Below, piece after piece: positions 7,348 through 15,436 of a stretch of DNA of 31,337 nucleotides; within the stretch, counting starts at the first letter, position 1; the number at the start of each line of letters is the position of its first letter. The DNA comes from CBIFVZ01 sp966185765 (GTDB lineage: Bacteria > Pseudomonadota > Gammaproteobacteria > Enterobacterales > Enterobacteriaceae). Location of the stretch: assembly GCA_966185765.1 (NCBI GenBank), contig CBIFVZ010000047.1:1-31337 (forward strand). Reading direction: 5' to 3'. The position numbers and the translations under genes were made by a program. The notes under the pieces were generated by a model. The model was not told the origin of the DNA, did no database searches, and was given only the letters and a program-made list of their open reading frames with translations.

Positions 7348-10163
7348 CAGGCAAACTTACGTTTTTCGCCGTCACCGGCGACGTTGCTGACACAGCGACC
7401 GCAGAGCTCTGCGTGTTCCGCCACCTGACCGACATCGGTGGTGTAATGCCAGCAACGCGGGCATTTCTCACCTTCGGCTTTATGCAGCGCGACCTTCAAC
7501 CCTTTGAGCAGTTCGCTCTGCTGGGCGTCGTCGCCTGCCTGCGCATAATCACTGACGCTCGCGCTGGAGGTCAACAGGACAAATCGCAGTTCATCGCCCA
7601 GCGCGGTGAGTTTTGCCGCCAGTTCCGGATCTGCATAGAGCGTGACCGCCGCTTCAAGCGAGCCGCCCACGCGCTTATCGGCGCGCGCCTGCTCAATGAC
7701 CTTGTTCACTTCACCGCGCACTTTCAAAAGCTCGCTCCAGTAAGCGTCGTTCATGGCTTCGTTATCTGCAAGACCAAACAGGCCGTCGTACCACTCGCCG
7801 GTAAACACATATTTCTCACGCTCGCCCGGCAGGTAGCCCCAGACCTCATCTGCGGTAAAGGAGAGAATCGGTGCCATCCAGCGCACCAGCGCCTCACAGA
7901 TATGATACAGCGCGGTCTGGCAGCTGCGACGCGCCCGGCTTTCTGCCTTCGCGGTGTACTGGCGGTCTTTAATGATGTCGAGGTAGAACGAGCCCATTTC
8001 GACTGAGCAGAAGCGCATCAGGCGCTGCACTACTTCGTGGAAGTCGTAATCCTCATAGGCTTTGAGGATGTCTGCCTGCGCGGCTTTCGCGCAGCCCACC
8101 GCCCAGCGATCCAGCACCACCATCTCTTCTGGCTTGACCATGTCTTTTACTGGATCAAAGCCATTCAGGTTGGCCAGCAGGAAGCGTGCGGTGTTACGAA
8201 TACGGCGATAGGCGTCAGCGGCACGCTTGAGGATTTCATCAGAAACCGCCATTTCGCCGGTGTAGTCGGTAGACGCCACCCACAGACGCAGGATGTCTGC
8301 ACCCAGCTTGTTCATCACGTCCTGTGGGCTAACGGTGTTGCCGATGGACTTGGACATCTTGCGGCCCTGACCGTCCACGGTGAAACCGTGTGTCAGCACC
8401 TGGCGATACGGCGCTTTACCTTTCATTGCCGTTGAAATCATCAGCGAGGACATAAACCAGCCGCGATGCTGGTCAGAACCTTCGAGATACATGTCGGCAG
8501 CGTGACCCGCAAACTCAGGACGCACATCCACTACGGAAGCGTGGGTGGAGCCAGAGTCAAACCATACGTCCAGGGTATCCATCACTTTCACGTAGTTATC
8601 CGCGTCGTCACCCATGATGTCGCGCGCATCAAGATCCCACCACGCCTGAATGCCCGCCTCTTCAACACGCTTAGCGACGTCTTCCATCAGCTCCAGCGTG
8701 CGCGGGTGCAGTTCTTCGGTATCTTTATGAACGAACAGCGACATCGGTACGCCCCAGGTGCGCTGGCGAGAGATACACCAGTCCGGGCGATTAGCGACCA
8801 TAGACTCAATACGCGCCTGGCCCCAGTCCGGGATCCACTGCACGCCTTTGATTTCCTGAAGCGACTGCGCACGCAGGCCTTTTTGGTCCATGCTCACAAA
8901 CCACTGCGGCGTAGCGCGGAAGATAATTGGCGTTTTGTGGCGCCAGCAGCACGGGTAGCTGTGCAGCAGTTTTTCAACGTGCAGCAGTGCACCTTTCTCG
9001 CGCAGCAGTTCAACAATTGTATCGTTGGCTTTAAAGACGTTAACGCCATCCAGCGTCGGGTAAGTTCCCGGCAGGTAGCAACCGTCCGGACCGACCGGGT
9101 TGGCAATTTCCAGGCCGTATTTCTGGCTGATAGTGTAGTCGTCAGGGCCGTGACCACCAGCGGTATGCACCGCACCAGTACCGGCGTCAAGCGTGACGTG
9201 CTCGCCAAGAATGGCCGGCACATCAAAGTCGAGGAACGGGTGTTTAAAGCGCATCAGCTCAAGCTCGGCGCCTTTCGTGGTGCCAACAATCTGCCAGCTG
9301 TCGATACCAGCGCGCTTCATGACACTTTCCACCAGATCTTTGGCGATGATAAGCGCCTGACCGTCAACCTGCACCAGCGCGTATTCAAATTCAGGATGCA
9401 GTGAAATGGCGCGGTTGGCAGGCAACGTCCACGGGGTGGTGGTCCAGATAACCAGTGACACCGGGCCTTTAACAGTGGCTGCACCAAACTTCGCGCTTAC
9501 CGCGTCAGCATCAACCGCATGAAAGGCCACGTCGATAGACGGGGAGGTTTTGTCGTAGTATTCCACTTCCGCTTCAGCCAGCGCCGAGCGGCAATCCACG
9601 CACCAGTGCACTGGCTTGGCCCCTTTGAGCAGATGGCCGTTGCCAATGATTTTACCCAGTGCGCGAATGATGTTGGCTTCGGTTTTGAAGTCCATCGTCA
9701 GGTAAGGATGGTCCCAGTCACCGAGCACGCCCAGACGGATAAAGTCTTTACGCTGGCCGTCAACCTGCTCGGCGGCGTATTTGCGGCATGCTTCACGGAA
9801 CTGTGCAGCAGACACTTTCTCCCCTGGTTTGCCAATCAGCCCTTCAACCTTCAGCTCAATCGGCAGGCCGTGGCAGTCCCAGCCCGGGACATACGGGGAG
9901 TCGAAACCGGAAAGCCCTTTGGACTTCACGATAATGTCTTTCAGAATCTTATTAACCGAGTGACCAATATGAATGCTGCCGTTCGCATAGGGAGGGCCAT
10001 CGTGAAGAATGAAGGTTTTTTTACCTTTCTTCGCGTTACGGATGACGTTGTAAAGGTTGTCGTCGGTCCAGCGCGCCAGCATGCCCGGTTCGCGCTTAGC
10101 GAGGTCGCCGCGCATCGGGAACCCTGTTTCCGGCAAATTCAGGGTGGATTTATAATCACTCAT
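7347..10163 (-). CDS. ileS: Isoleucyl-tRNA synthetase
   Basis: Class I aminoacyl-tRNA synthetase that charges tRNA-Ile and edits misactivated valine. The 938 residues equal the E. coli length. The HIGH signature is in GPPYANGSIHIGHSVNK (about 56-72) and the KMSKS loop in DGQGRKMSKSIGNTV (about 600). The editing CP1 domain lies between, with WTTTPWTLPANRAISL and TGAVHTAGGHGPDDY. The C-terminal zinc site is CPRC...CGRC near residue 901-923. It is downstream of ribF after 82 bp and upstream of lspA with a 1-base overlap. Nothing unusual was seen; it is the eubacterial type, without features of the mupirocin-resistant type. Confidence 0.99.
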   Translation of the reverse strand: MSDYKSTLNLPETGFPMRGDLAKREPGMLARWTDDNLYNVIRNAKKGKKTFILHDGPPYANGSIHIGHSVNKILKDIIVKSKGLSGFDSPYVPGWDCHGLPIELKVEGLIGKPGEKVSAAQFREACRKYAAEQVDGQRKDFIRLGVLGDWDHPYLTMDFKTEANIIRALGKIIGNGHLLKGAKPVHWCVDCRSALAEAEVEYYDKTSPSIDVAFHAVDADAVSAKFGAATVKGPVSLVIWTTTPWTLPANRAISLHPEFEYALVQVDGQALIIAKDLVESVMKRAGIDSWQIVGTTKGAELELMRFKHPFLDFDVPAILGEHVTLDAGTGAVHTAGGHGPDDYTISQKYGLEIANPVGPDGCYLPGTYPTLDGVNVFKANDTIVELLREKGALLHVEKLLHSYPCCWRHKTPIIFRATPQWFVSMDQKGLRAQSLQEIKGVQWIPDWGQARIESMVANRPDWCISRQRTWGVPMSLFVHKDTEELHPRTLELMEDVAKRVEEAGIQAWWDLDARDIMGDDADNYVKVMDTLDVWFDSGSTHASVVDVRPEFAGHAADMYLEGSDQHRGWFMSSLMISTAMKGKAPYRQVLTHGFTVDGQGRKMSKSIGNTVSPQDVMNKLGADILRLWVASTDYTGEMAVSDEILKRAADAYRRIRNTARFLLANLNGFDPVKDMVKPEEMVVLDRWAVGCAKAAQADILKAYEDYDFHEVVQRLMRFCSVEMGSFYLDIIKDRQYTAKAESRARRSCQTALYHICEALVRWMAPILSFTADEVWGYLPGEREKYVFTGEWYDGLFGLADNEAMNDAYWSELLKVRGEVNKVIEQARADKRVGGSLEAAVTLYADPELAAKLTALGDELRFVLLTSSASVSDYAQAGDDAQQSELLKGLKVALHKAEGEKCPRCWHYTTDVGQVAEHAELCGRCVSNVAGDGEKRKFA

Positions 10164-10245
10164 CAGATTCTCGGTTCCGTATTTCGGTTTGGTTAAAGCA
10201 TCGATTGCAGGTTCGCGGCTGTAGATTCACGGCGGGTGCGAACAT

Positions 10246-11184
10246 TCATTCCGTTGTGTTGAGCCCAAAAAAAGCGCGGGCTGTGATTTCGTCTCGCGCG
10301 ATTTGCGCTTTCAGTTCATCCAGCGAGGCAAAGCGCTGTTCGTTGCGTATTTTTTTGCGCAGTATGACATCGATATGGCGACCATACAGGTCCATTGCAA
10401 CATCCAGCAGGTGAACTTCCAGCTGCTGACGCAGCCCGGCGACCGTTGGGCGCGTGCCAATATTAGCTATTCCCGGCAGGGGGTTTTCGCCCAGGCCATG
10501 CACTTCCACGGCATACACGCCTTTCACCGGGGAAACCTGGCGGCGCAGCGGCAGATTAGCGGTTGGGAAGCCGATAGTGCGCCCCAGCTTGTCGCCGTGC
10601 GCGACCCGACCGCTGATAGTAAACGGGTGGCCCAACAGGCTTTCGGCAAGCACAAGGTTATCTTCAGCCAGCGCCTGGCGCACTGCGGTGCTGCTGATAC
10701 GCACGCCGCCTTCGCAGAAGGTATCCGTGCTGACGACGTCAAAACCGTATTCTTCGCCCGCCTTCTGTAATAACAAGAAATCCCCCTGGCGACCAGCGCC
10801 AAAGCGGAAATCATCGCCAATGGCGAGATAGCGCACACCCAATTTGTCTACCAGCAGCGAGCTTACAAAGTTCTGTGCCGTTAGAGCCGCAAAGCGGCGG
10901 TCAAAGCGCACGCACAGCACGGCATCAATGCCGCACTCGGCCAGATAACGCAACTTTTCACGCAGACGCGTCAGACGCGCAGGCGCGCGCTCAGCGGCAA
11001 AAAGCTCCAGCGGCTGCGGTTCAAAAATCATGACCATCACCGGCAGATGACGCCTGCGCCCTTGCGCTACCAGAGACTCAAGTAAAGCCTGGTGCCCGCG
11101 GTGCACGCCGTCAAAATTACCTATGGTCAACACACAGCCGCGGTGCTCGGCCTTGAGATTATGTATGCCGCGTATCAGCTTCAT
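10246..11184 (-). CDS. ribF: Bifunctional riboflavin kinase / FAD synthetase
   Basis: Converts riboflavin to FMN and FMN to FAD. It has 312 residues (E. coli 313). The N-terminal nucleotidyltransferase part has GNFDGVHRGHQALL (about 22-35) and, later, GGVRISSTAVRQAL. The C-terminal kinase part begins about residue 185 with GRVAHGDKLGRTIGFPTANL, which has the family's conserved PTAN motif, and ends with the segment DLYGRHIDVILRKKIRNEQ. It is first in the ribF-ileS-lspA-fkpB-ispH operon and diverges from rpsT. A TATAAT at 11214-11219 provides a likely -10. Confidence 0.98.
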   Translation of the reverse strand: MKLIRGIHNLKAEHRGCVLTIGNFDGVHRGHQALLESLVAQGRRRHLPVMVMIFEPQPLELFAAERAPARLTRLREKLRYLAECGIDAVLCVRFDRRFAALTAQNFVSSLLVDKLGVRYLAIGDDFRFGAGRQGDFLLLQKAGEEYGFDVVSTDTFCEGGVRISSTAVRQALAEDNLVLAESLLGHPFTISGRVAHGDKLGRTIGFPTANLPLRRQVSPVKGVYAVEVHGLGENPLPGIANIGTRPTVAGLRQQLEVHLLDVAMDLYGRHIDVILRKKIRNEQRFASLDELKAQIARDEITARAFFGLNTTE

Positions 11185-11213
11185 GACAGGCTCAGAACAG
11201 TGGAAATCGGCGG

Positions 11214-11242
11214 ATTATACCTTGTACAGCGCCTAAAATTAA
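11214..11242 (-). promoter_or_regulatory. Candidate ribF operon promoter
   Basis: A consensus -10 TATAAT (minus strand, 11214-11219) lies 30 bp before the ribF ATG. At 17-bp spacing the -35 would be TTAATT (11237-11242), which is weak. The -10 is convincing; the -35 is tentative. Together with the rpsT promoters and the yaaY-like ORF this accounts for most of the 316-bp ribF-rpsT gap. Confidence 0.5.
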
Positions 11243-11297
11243 CCGGCGAATAGCCCGTTTAGCATAAAGCTGCAATGATTTCATCATTATGTTGGCC

Positions 11298-11399
11298 TCA
11301 TGCCGAATCAATGCGGATTTTTATGGCTGAAAGGCTGTATTCGCGCGCCGCAAGCTGGTAGAATCCTGCGCCATCATCACGTAACCGGTGCCGGATCAT
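11298..11399 (-). pseudogene. yaaY: Shortened yaaY-like small ORF
   Basis: An ORF of 33 codons on the minus strand, MIRHRLRDDGAGFYQLAARE followed by YSLSAIKIRIDSA. It resembles the N-terminal part of the 72-residue E. coli YaaY as I remember it (a run DGAGFYQLA and then SAIKI are shared) but stops early. The similar stretch lies opposite the rpsT promoter -10 at 11359-11364. Function is unknown even in E. coli. It may never have been a protein gene: conservation could reflect the rpsT promoter. No clear ribosome binding site was seen. Confidence 0.45.
11336..11364 (+). promoter_or_regulatory. Candidate rpsT upstream promoter (P1)
   Basis: A TAGAAT -10 (11359-11364) in the context GCTGGTAGAATCCTGCG is well conserved relative to E. 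coli as I recall it. The -35 at 17-bp spacing (TGTATT, 11336-11341) is weak. The rpsT gene in E. coli has two promoters, and this is in the position of the upstream one. Confidence 0.55.
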
Positions 11400-11425
11400 T
11401 TACGGCGCTTATTTGCACAAATCCA

Positions 11426-11454
11426 TTGACAAAAGAAGGTCGAACGGGCATATT
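11426..11454 (+). promoter_or_regulatory. rpsT downstream promoter (P2)
   Basis: A perfect -35 TTGACA (11426-11431) is followed after 17 bp by CATATT (11449-11454). Next comes TCCTCGGCC, a GC-rich discriminator of the kind seen at stringently controlled ribosomal promoters. It gives a leader of roughly 40 nt before the TTG start of rpsT. Confidence 0.8.
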
Positions 11455-11500
11455 CCTCGGCCTTTGAATTGTCCACATATGATTATTTGGGAGTTGGACC

Positions 11501-11764
11501 TTGGCTAATATCAAATCAGCTAAGAAACGCGCCGTACAGTCTGAGAAGCGCCGCAAGCACAACGCTAGCCGTCGCTCCATGATGCGTACCTACATCAAAA
11601 AGGTATACGCGGCGATTGCAGCAGGCGATAAAGAAGCTGCGCAGAAAGCATTTAACGACATGCAACCGATCGTGGATCGCCAGGCCGCTAAAGGTCTGAT
11701 CCACAAAAACAAAGCAGCGCGTCATAAGGCCAACCTGGTCGCGCAGATTGTTAAAATGGCATAA
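11501..11764 (+). CDS. rpsT: 30S ribosomal protein S20
   Basis: Small basic ribosomal protein that binds 16S rRNA in the body of the 30S subunit. It has 87 residues, identical in length to E. coli S20. The sequence starts MANIKSAKKRAVQSEKRRKH, rich in Lys and Arg, with AAKGLIHKNKAARHKANL near the end. The start codon is TTG at 11501 with GGGAG at 11489-11493; E. coli rpsT also begins with UUG, a feature linked to autogenous translational control by S20. It is monocistronic, with two promoters upstream and a strong terminator downstream. Confidence 0.99.
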   Translation: MANIKSAKKRAVQSEKRRKHNASRRSMMRTYIKKVYAAIAAGDKEAAQKAFNDMQPIVDRQAAKGLIHKNKAARHKANLVAQIVKMA

Positions 11765-11790
11765 TCGCCTTTTTTAACAGCTTTGATAAA

Positions 11791-11815
11791 AAAACCGGCT
11801 CAGGCCGGTTTTTTT
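11791..11815 (+). terminator. rpsT terminator (also usable by nhaR)
   Basis: AAAACCGGC (11791-11799) pairs with GCCGGTTTT (11804-11812) around TCAG, followed by a T-run to 11815. Preceding A residues give the mirrored U-run on the other strand, so it can also end nhaR, whose stop is at 11827. Confidence 0.92.
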
Positions 11816-11826
11816 ATGTCTGCGGT

Positions 11827-12726
11827 TTAGCGTGGCGGTGGCGTAAAGAGCGCTGAGTAGTCACGGTTGCAGATACGCTGTACCGCCGGATGCTGAATCA
11901 TGCGTTCGGCAAAAATAACGTGGTACTCCTCCATCACGTTATCAATGCGTCCCACCTCCACGATGTCGCCGTCTCGATAAAAATCCTGGGCATAGGAGGT
12001 GGGGGCAACAAAAATAGCGTTATGCGCTGCGCCAAAGGCCTTCATCAGTGCCGCATCATCGAACTCGCCAAGTATTTGAACCTTCAGCCCCTGCGTGTTA
12101 ATCCAGTTGAGCAGATTGCGTCCCAGCATGGAGCGACGACCAGGGATAAGCAGGCTGCGGGTTTCAAGACATGCCGGGAAAGGTAGCTCTGGTGCCGGTG
12201 TTCGACACCAGAAGCTGATACTGCACTCCCCAATTTTCATTGAGAACAACCCTTCCTGCTGGGTAGAGTCAATCGGGCAGTCGGAGAGGATCATATCCAG
12301 TTTATGCTGGCTGAGTTGTTCAAGCAGCAATTCATGGGTAGATTCAAAACAACGCAGGCGTATCTGGTCATCATCTTCCACGGCGGTTTCCAGTACGCCG
12401 CTTACCAGGCTTTTGGAAAGCGCATCCGCCACGCCCACGTCAAACAACAGGTGCGACTCTTTGCGGTAGTTAATAATATCCAACATTTCCTGGCTCAGGC
12501 TGAACATCCGGTCGGCATAACGAAATACCAACTGCCCCAGTTCCGATGGCTCAAGCCCGCGCCCTTTACGCTTAAACAACTTTCCCTGTAAGCGCTCTTC
12601 CAGTGCCTTAATCTGTCCGGTAATGGTCTGCGGCGTGAGGAACAGCGTTTCCGCTGCCCCTACCACCGATCCAGCCCGGCACACATGCCAGAAGTAATAA
12701 AGATGGTTGTAATTGATATGTGACAC
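11827..12726 (-). CDS. nhaR: LysR-family transcriptional activator NhaR
   Basis: Sodium-responsive activator of nhaA, acting as a DNA-binding dimer. The protein has 299 residues (E. coli 301). An N-terminal winged helix-turn-helix (about residues 5-64) contains AGSVVGAAETLFLTPQTITG and RLQGKLFKRKGRGLEPSELG. The effector domain follows, with SDCPIDSTQQEGLFS and GEFDDAALMKAFGAAHNAIF. It is downstream of nhaA after 39 bp, consistent with an nhaAR operon as in E. coli. The last residues FTPPPR vary from E. coli. No IS1 lies next to it, unlike K-12. Confidence 0.96.
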   Translation of the reverse strand: MSHINYNHLYYFWHVCRAGSVVGAAETLFLTPQTITGQIKALEERLQGKLFKRKGRGLEPSELGQLVFRYADRMFSLSQEMLDIINYRKESHLLFDVGVADALSKSLVSGVLETAVEDDDQIRLRCFESTHELLLEQLSQHKLDMILSDCPIDSTQQEGLFSMKIGECSISFWCRTPAPELPFPACLETRSLLIPGRRSMLGRNLLNWINTQGLKVQILGEFDDAALMKAFGAAHNAIFVAPTSYAQDFYRDGDIVEVGRIDNVMEEYHVIFAERMIQHPAVQRICNRDYSALFTPPPR

Positions 12727-12765
12727 AAAAGCCCTCTCTGAGTTGCACCGTGCCGGGTCGTTAAC

Positions 12766-13932
12766 TCAGACCGTGCGAGAAAATCGCGCTCTCAGCATGC
12801 AATAACCCACAACAGCGGAGAGCACTGAGCCAATCAGAATGCCAAGCTTGGCAAGACCTATCAGTTCAGGCTCGATATCGCTAAACGCCAGCGAGGTGAT
12901 AAATATCGACATGGTAAAGCCGATGCCGCACAACACACCAATGGCGAGAATATCCCGGAAAGTAGTGCCTTCAGGCAACGATACCAGTTTGAACTTCAAC
13001 CCAAGCCAGCAGAAAAGCCCCACGCCCAACGGCTTACCAATCAACAGACCGGCAATGATCCCAAGCGGCAACAATGAGAACAGACCGCCAACCGTCACCC
13101 CCTGCAGCGACACGCCCGCATTGGCAAACGCAAACAGCGGTAGAATAAGAAACGCGACCCACGGGTGCAGAATATGCTCAAGATCGTTTGCCGGAGAATA
13201 GCCGCGCTCCTTTTTGAGCGGGATCAGAAAGCCAATAATCACCCCCGCAAGCGTAGCGTGAACGCCGGATTTCAGTACCGCAGTCCACAGCACCACACCC
13301 ACCAGCAGATAAAGACCAATGCGCCGTACGTTGAGCAGGTTCATCACCACCAGCACGGCAATGGCCGCCGCCGCCACCCCAAGAGACAGCAATGACAGCT
13401 GATGGGTATAAAACAGAGCAATGATGATAATGGCGCCCAAATCGTCAATTATCGCCAGCGCCATCAGGAAAACCTTCAGTGCAACCGGCACGCGGCTGCC
13501 CAGTAGCGCCAGTACACCAAGTGCAAAGGCAATATCGGTTGCTGCCGGAATGGCCCAGCCAGAACGCGTCACCGGGTCGGCGACGTTAAACATCAGGTAA
13601 ATCAGCGCAGGCACGACCATGCCACCGATTGCGGCAATCACCGGGAAAGTAGCTCTCTGGCGGCTGGCAAGCGTGCCGGTGAGCAGCTCGCGCTTCACTT
13701 CAAGCCCAACCAACAAGAAAAACGCTGCCATCAGGGCATCGTTAATCCAGAGCAGCATATTTTTATTGATCTCAAGGTTGCCCACCTTCAGATCAACCGG
13801 CAGATTGAGGAAGGTAAAGTACAGATCGCGCGTCCCGCCAAAATTCGCCATACTCATGGCAAGAACCGCAGCAATAATCAGGAGAACACCGCCAGCGGCG
13901 TCACTGTGAAAAAAACGTTGCAGGAGTTTCAT
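12766..13932 (-). CDS. nhaA: Na+/H+ antiporter NhaA
   Basis: Inner-membrane antiporter exchanging sodium for protons, used for salt and alkaline-pH tolerance. It has 388 residues, the E. coli length, with 12 hydrophobic segments. The functional aspartates are seen in PAATDIAFALGVLALLGSR (Asp133) and ALAIIDDLGAIIIIALFYT (Asp163/164). A pH-response histidine is present in KSGVHATLAGVIIGFLIPLK (about 225). It is followed by nhaR. The 221 bp upstream to the dnaJ terminator are AT-rich; TATAAA at 14005-14010 (minus) could be a -10, but I cannot place an NhaR site. The mokC/hokC-IS186 segment that separates dnaJ and nhaA in K-12 is absent. Confidence 0.98.
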   Translation of the reverse strand: MKLLQRFFHSDAAGGVLLIIAAVLAMSMANFGGTRDLYFTFLNLPVDLKVGNLEINKNMLLWINDALMAAFFLLVGLEVKRELLTGTLASRQRATFPVIAAIGGMVVPALIYLMFNVADPVTRSGWAIPAATDIAFALGVLALLGSRVPVALKVFLMALAIIDDLGAIIIIALFYTHQLSLLSLGVAAAAIAVLVVMNLLNVRRIGLYLLVGVVLWTAVLKSGVHATLAGVIIGFLIPLKKERGYSPANDLEHILHPWVAFLILPLFAFANAGVSLQGVTVGGLFSLLPLGIIAGLLIGKPLGVGLFCWLGLKFKLVSLPEGTTFRDILAIGVLCGIGFTMSIFITSLAFSDIEPELIGLAKLGILIGSVLSAVVGYCMLRARFSRTV

Positions 13933-14153
13933 TGTCAGACTTTCTCGTCATGCAAAACCGAAGTAGTACGATCATAGGCCAGACAGAAACATCGGTAAAA
14001 TAAGTTTATAACTGGCGAAATGCTCGCTTTTTACGAATGATAAAAAATATAACCTTATGAAATATAATGGATAGCATTTAATGTTTTGATATTGAAAGCA
14101 TTAATAAAAAAACACCGCTAATGAAAAGCTGAATCGTGAAGTATCAGGACATA

Positions 14154-14192
14154 AAAAAACCTTAAGGGAGCAGGCTCACCTTAAGGTTTTTT
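14154..14192 (-). terminator. dnaKJ operon terminator
   Basis: A perfect 14-bp inverted repeat, AAAAAACCTTAAGG with CCTTAAGGTTTTTT, around an 11-nt loop. It lies 17 bp after the dnaJ stop. The A/T ends supply a U-run in either direction, so it could work on both strands. Confidence 0.93.
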
Positions 14193-14209
14193 ACCGAACC
14201 TGACTGACG

Positions 14210-15349
14210 TTAACGCGTCAGATCATCAAAGAACTTCTTCACGCCATCGAAAAAGCTTTTGGAGCGCGGGCTGTTTTTCTCACCTGTCGGGCCGCCGAAG
14301 CTTTCCTGCAAGTCCTTGAGCAGCTGTTTCTGCTTGTCGTTAAGACCCACAGGTGTTTCAACGACCACGCGGCACAGCAGATCGCCCTGCGCGCCACCGC
14401 GCACTGATTTCACGCCTTTGCCACGCATGCGGAACAGTTTGCCAGTCTGGGTTTCACCCGGTACTTTCAGCTTCACGCGGCCGTCTAAGGTCGGCACTTC
14501 AATTTCACCGCCCAGTGCCGCCATAGCAAAGTTAATCGGCACTTCGCAGTAAAGATTGTTGCCTTCACGCTCGAAGATTGGGTGCGCTTTTACCTGCACC
14601 TGTACGTACAGGTCGCCTGATGGCGCGCCGTGTTCGCCAGCTTCGCCCTCACCCGCAAGACGGATGCGATCGCCAGTATCGACACCTGCCGGGATCTTCA
14701 CAGACAGCGTTTTGGTTTTCTCAACGCGACCGTGACCGTGGCACGTGTTGCATGGGTCTTTAATCAGCGTACCGCGTCCCTGACAGTGTGGACAGGTCTG
14801 CTGCACCGTGAAGAAGCCCTGGCGCATCTGTACCTGGCCGGAGCCATGACAGGTGGAACAGGTCTGCGGCTGAGAACCCGCTTTTGCGCCGCTGCCGTGG
14901 CAAACATCACACTCTTCCAGCGTCGGAATGCGGATCTCTTTACTGACACCGCGTACGGCTTCTTCGAGCGTCAGCTCCATGTTGTAGCGTAAATCAGCGC
15001 CGCGCGCCGCGCGCTGACGACCACGGCCACCGCCGAAGATGTCGCCAAACACGTCACCAAAGATATCGCTGAAGTCAGCTCCACCGCCGCCAAAACCGCC
15101 GCCGTAGCCGCCACCGCCGCCCTGCTCAAAGGCCGCGTGACCGTACTGATCGTAGGCCGCACGCTTCTGGGCATCGGTCAGGATTTCATAGGCTTCTTTG
15201 ATTTCTTTAAATTTGCTTTCCGCGTCTTTATCGCCCTGGTTACGGTCCGGGTGAAATTTCATGGCCAGACGCTTATAGGCCTTTTTGATATCGCGCTCTT
15301 GCGCGCTCTTATCAACGCCTAAAATCTCGTAATAATCTTTCTTCGCCAT
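14210..15349 (-). CDS. dnaJ: Chaperone protein DnaJ (Hsp40)
   Basis: Co-chaperone that delivers substrates to DnaK and stimulates its ATPase. It has 379 residues (E. coli 376). The J domain (residues 1-70) carries the HPD motif in MKFHPDRNQGDKDA. A glycine/phenylalanine-rich linker follows at about 75-110 and is slightly longer in glycine than in E. coli. Four zinc-binding repeats are present: CDVCHGSG, CSTCHGSG, CPHCQGRG and CNTCHGHG (about 145-205). Then come the two C-terminal substrate-binding domains. It follows dnaK after 87 bp with no terminator, so it shares the dnaK heat-shock promoters. Confidence 0.99.
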   Translation of the reverse strand: MAKKDYYEILGVDKSAQERDIKKAYKRLAMKFHPDRNQGDKDAESKFKEIKEAYEILTDAQKRAAYDQYGHAAFEQGGGGGYGGGFGGGGADFSDIFGDVFGDIFGGGRGRQRAARGADLRYNMELTLEEAVRGVSKEIRIPTLEECDVCHGSGAKAGSQPQTCSTCHGSGQVQMRQGFFTVQQTCPHCQGRGTLIKDPCNTCHGHGRVEKTKTLSVKIPAGVDTGDRIRLAGEGEAGEHGAPSGDLYVQVQVKAHPIFEREGNNLYCEVPINFAMAALGGEIEVPTLDGRVKLKVPGETQTGKLFRMRGKGVKSVRGGAQGDLLCRVVVETPVGLNDKQKQLLKDLQESFGGPTGEKNSPRSKSFFDGVKKFFDDLTR

Positions 15350-15374
15350 CGTTTTAAGTCTGCCCTAACAAGCG

Positions 15375-15410
15375 AGCACGGGCGTAGAGGAGAACCCCGA
15401 CGCCCGTGCT
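15375..15410 (-). other. Intercistronic hairpin between dnaK and dnaJ
   Basis: A perfect 11-bp inverted repeat, AGCACGGGCGT with ACGCCCGTGCT, with a 14-nt loop, lies in the dnaK-dnaJ gap. On the minus strand no U-run follows, so transcription should continue into dnaJ. I recall that E. coli has a small RNA, tpke11, annotated between dnaK and dnaJ; this may be the corresponding element. Alternatively it may stabilise the dnaK part of the message or adjust the DnaK:DnaJ ratio. Confidence 0.6.
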
Positions 15411-15436
15411 GGTTTATCTACCCTGCATCAGGGCGA

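Noticed and set aside
8466..9404. A 312-codon plus-strand frame across ileS
   Set aside because: It lies wholly within the conserved IleS coding sequence on the other strand and shows no recognisable domain.
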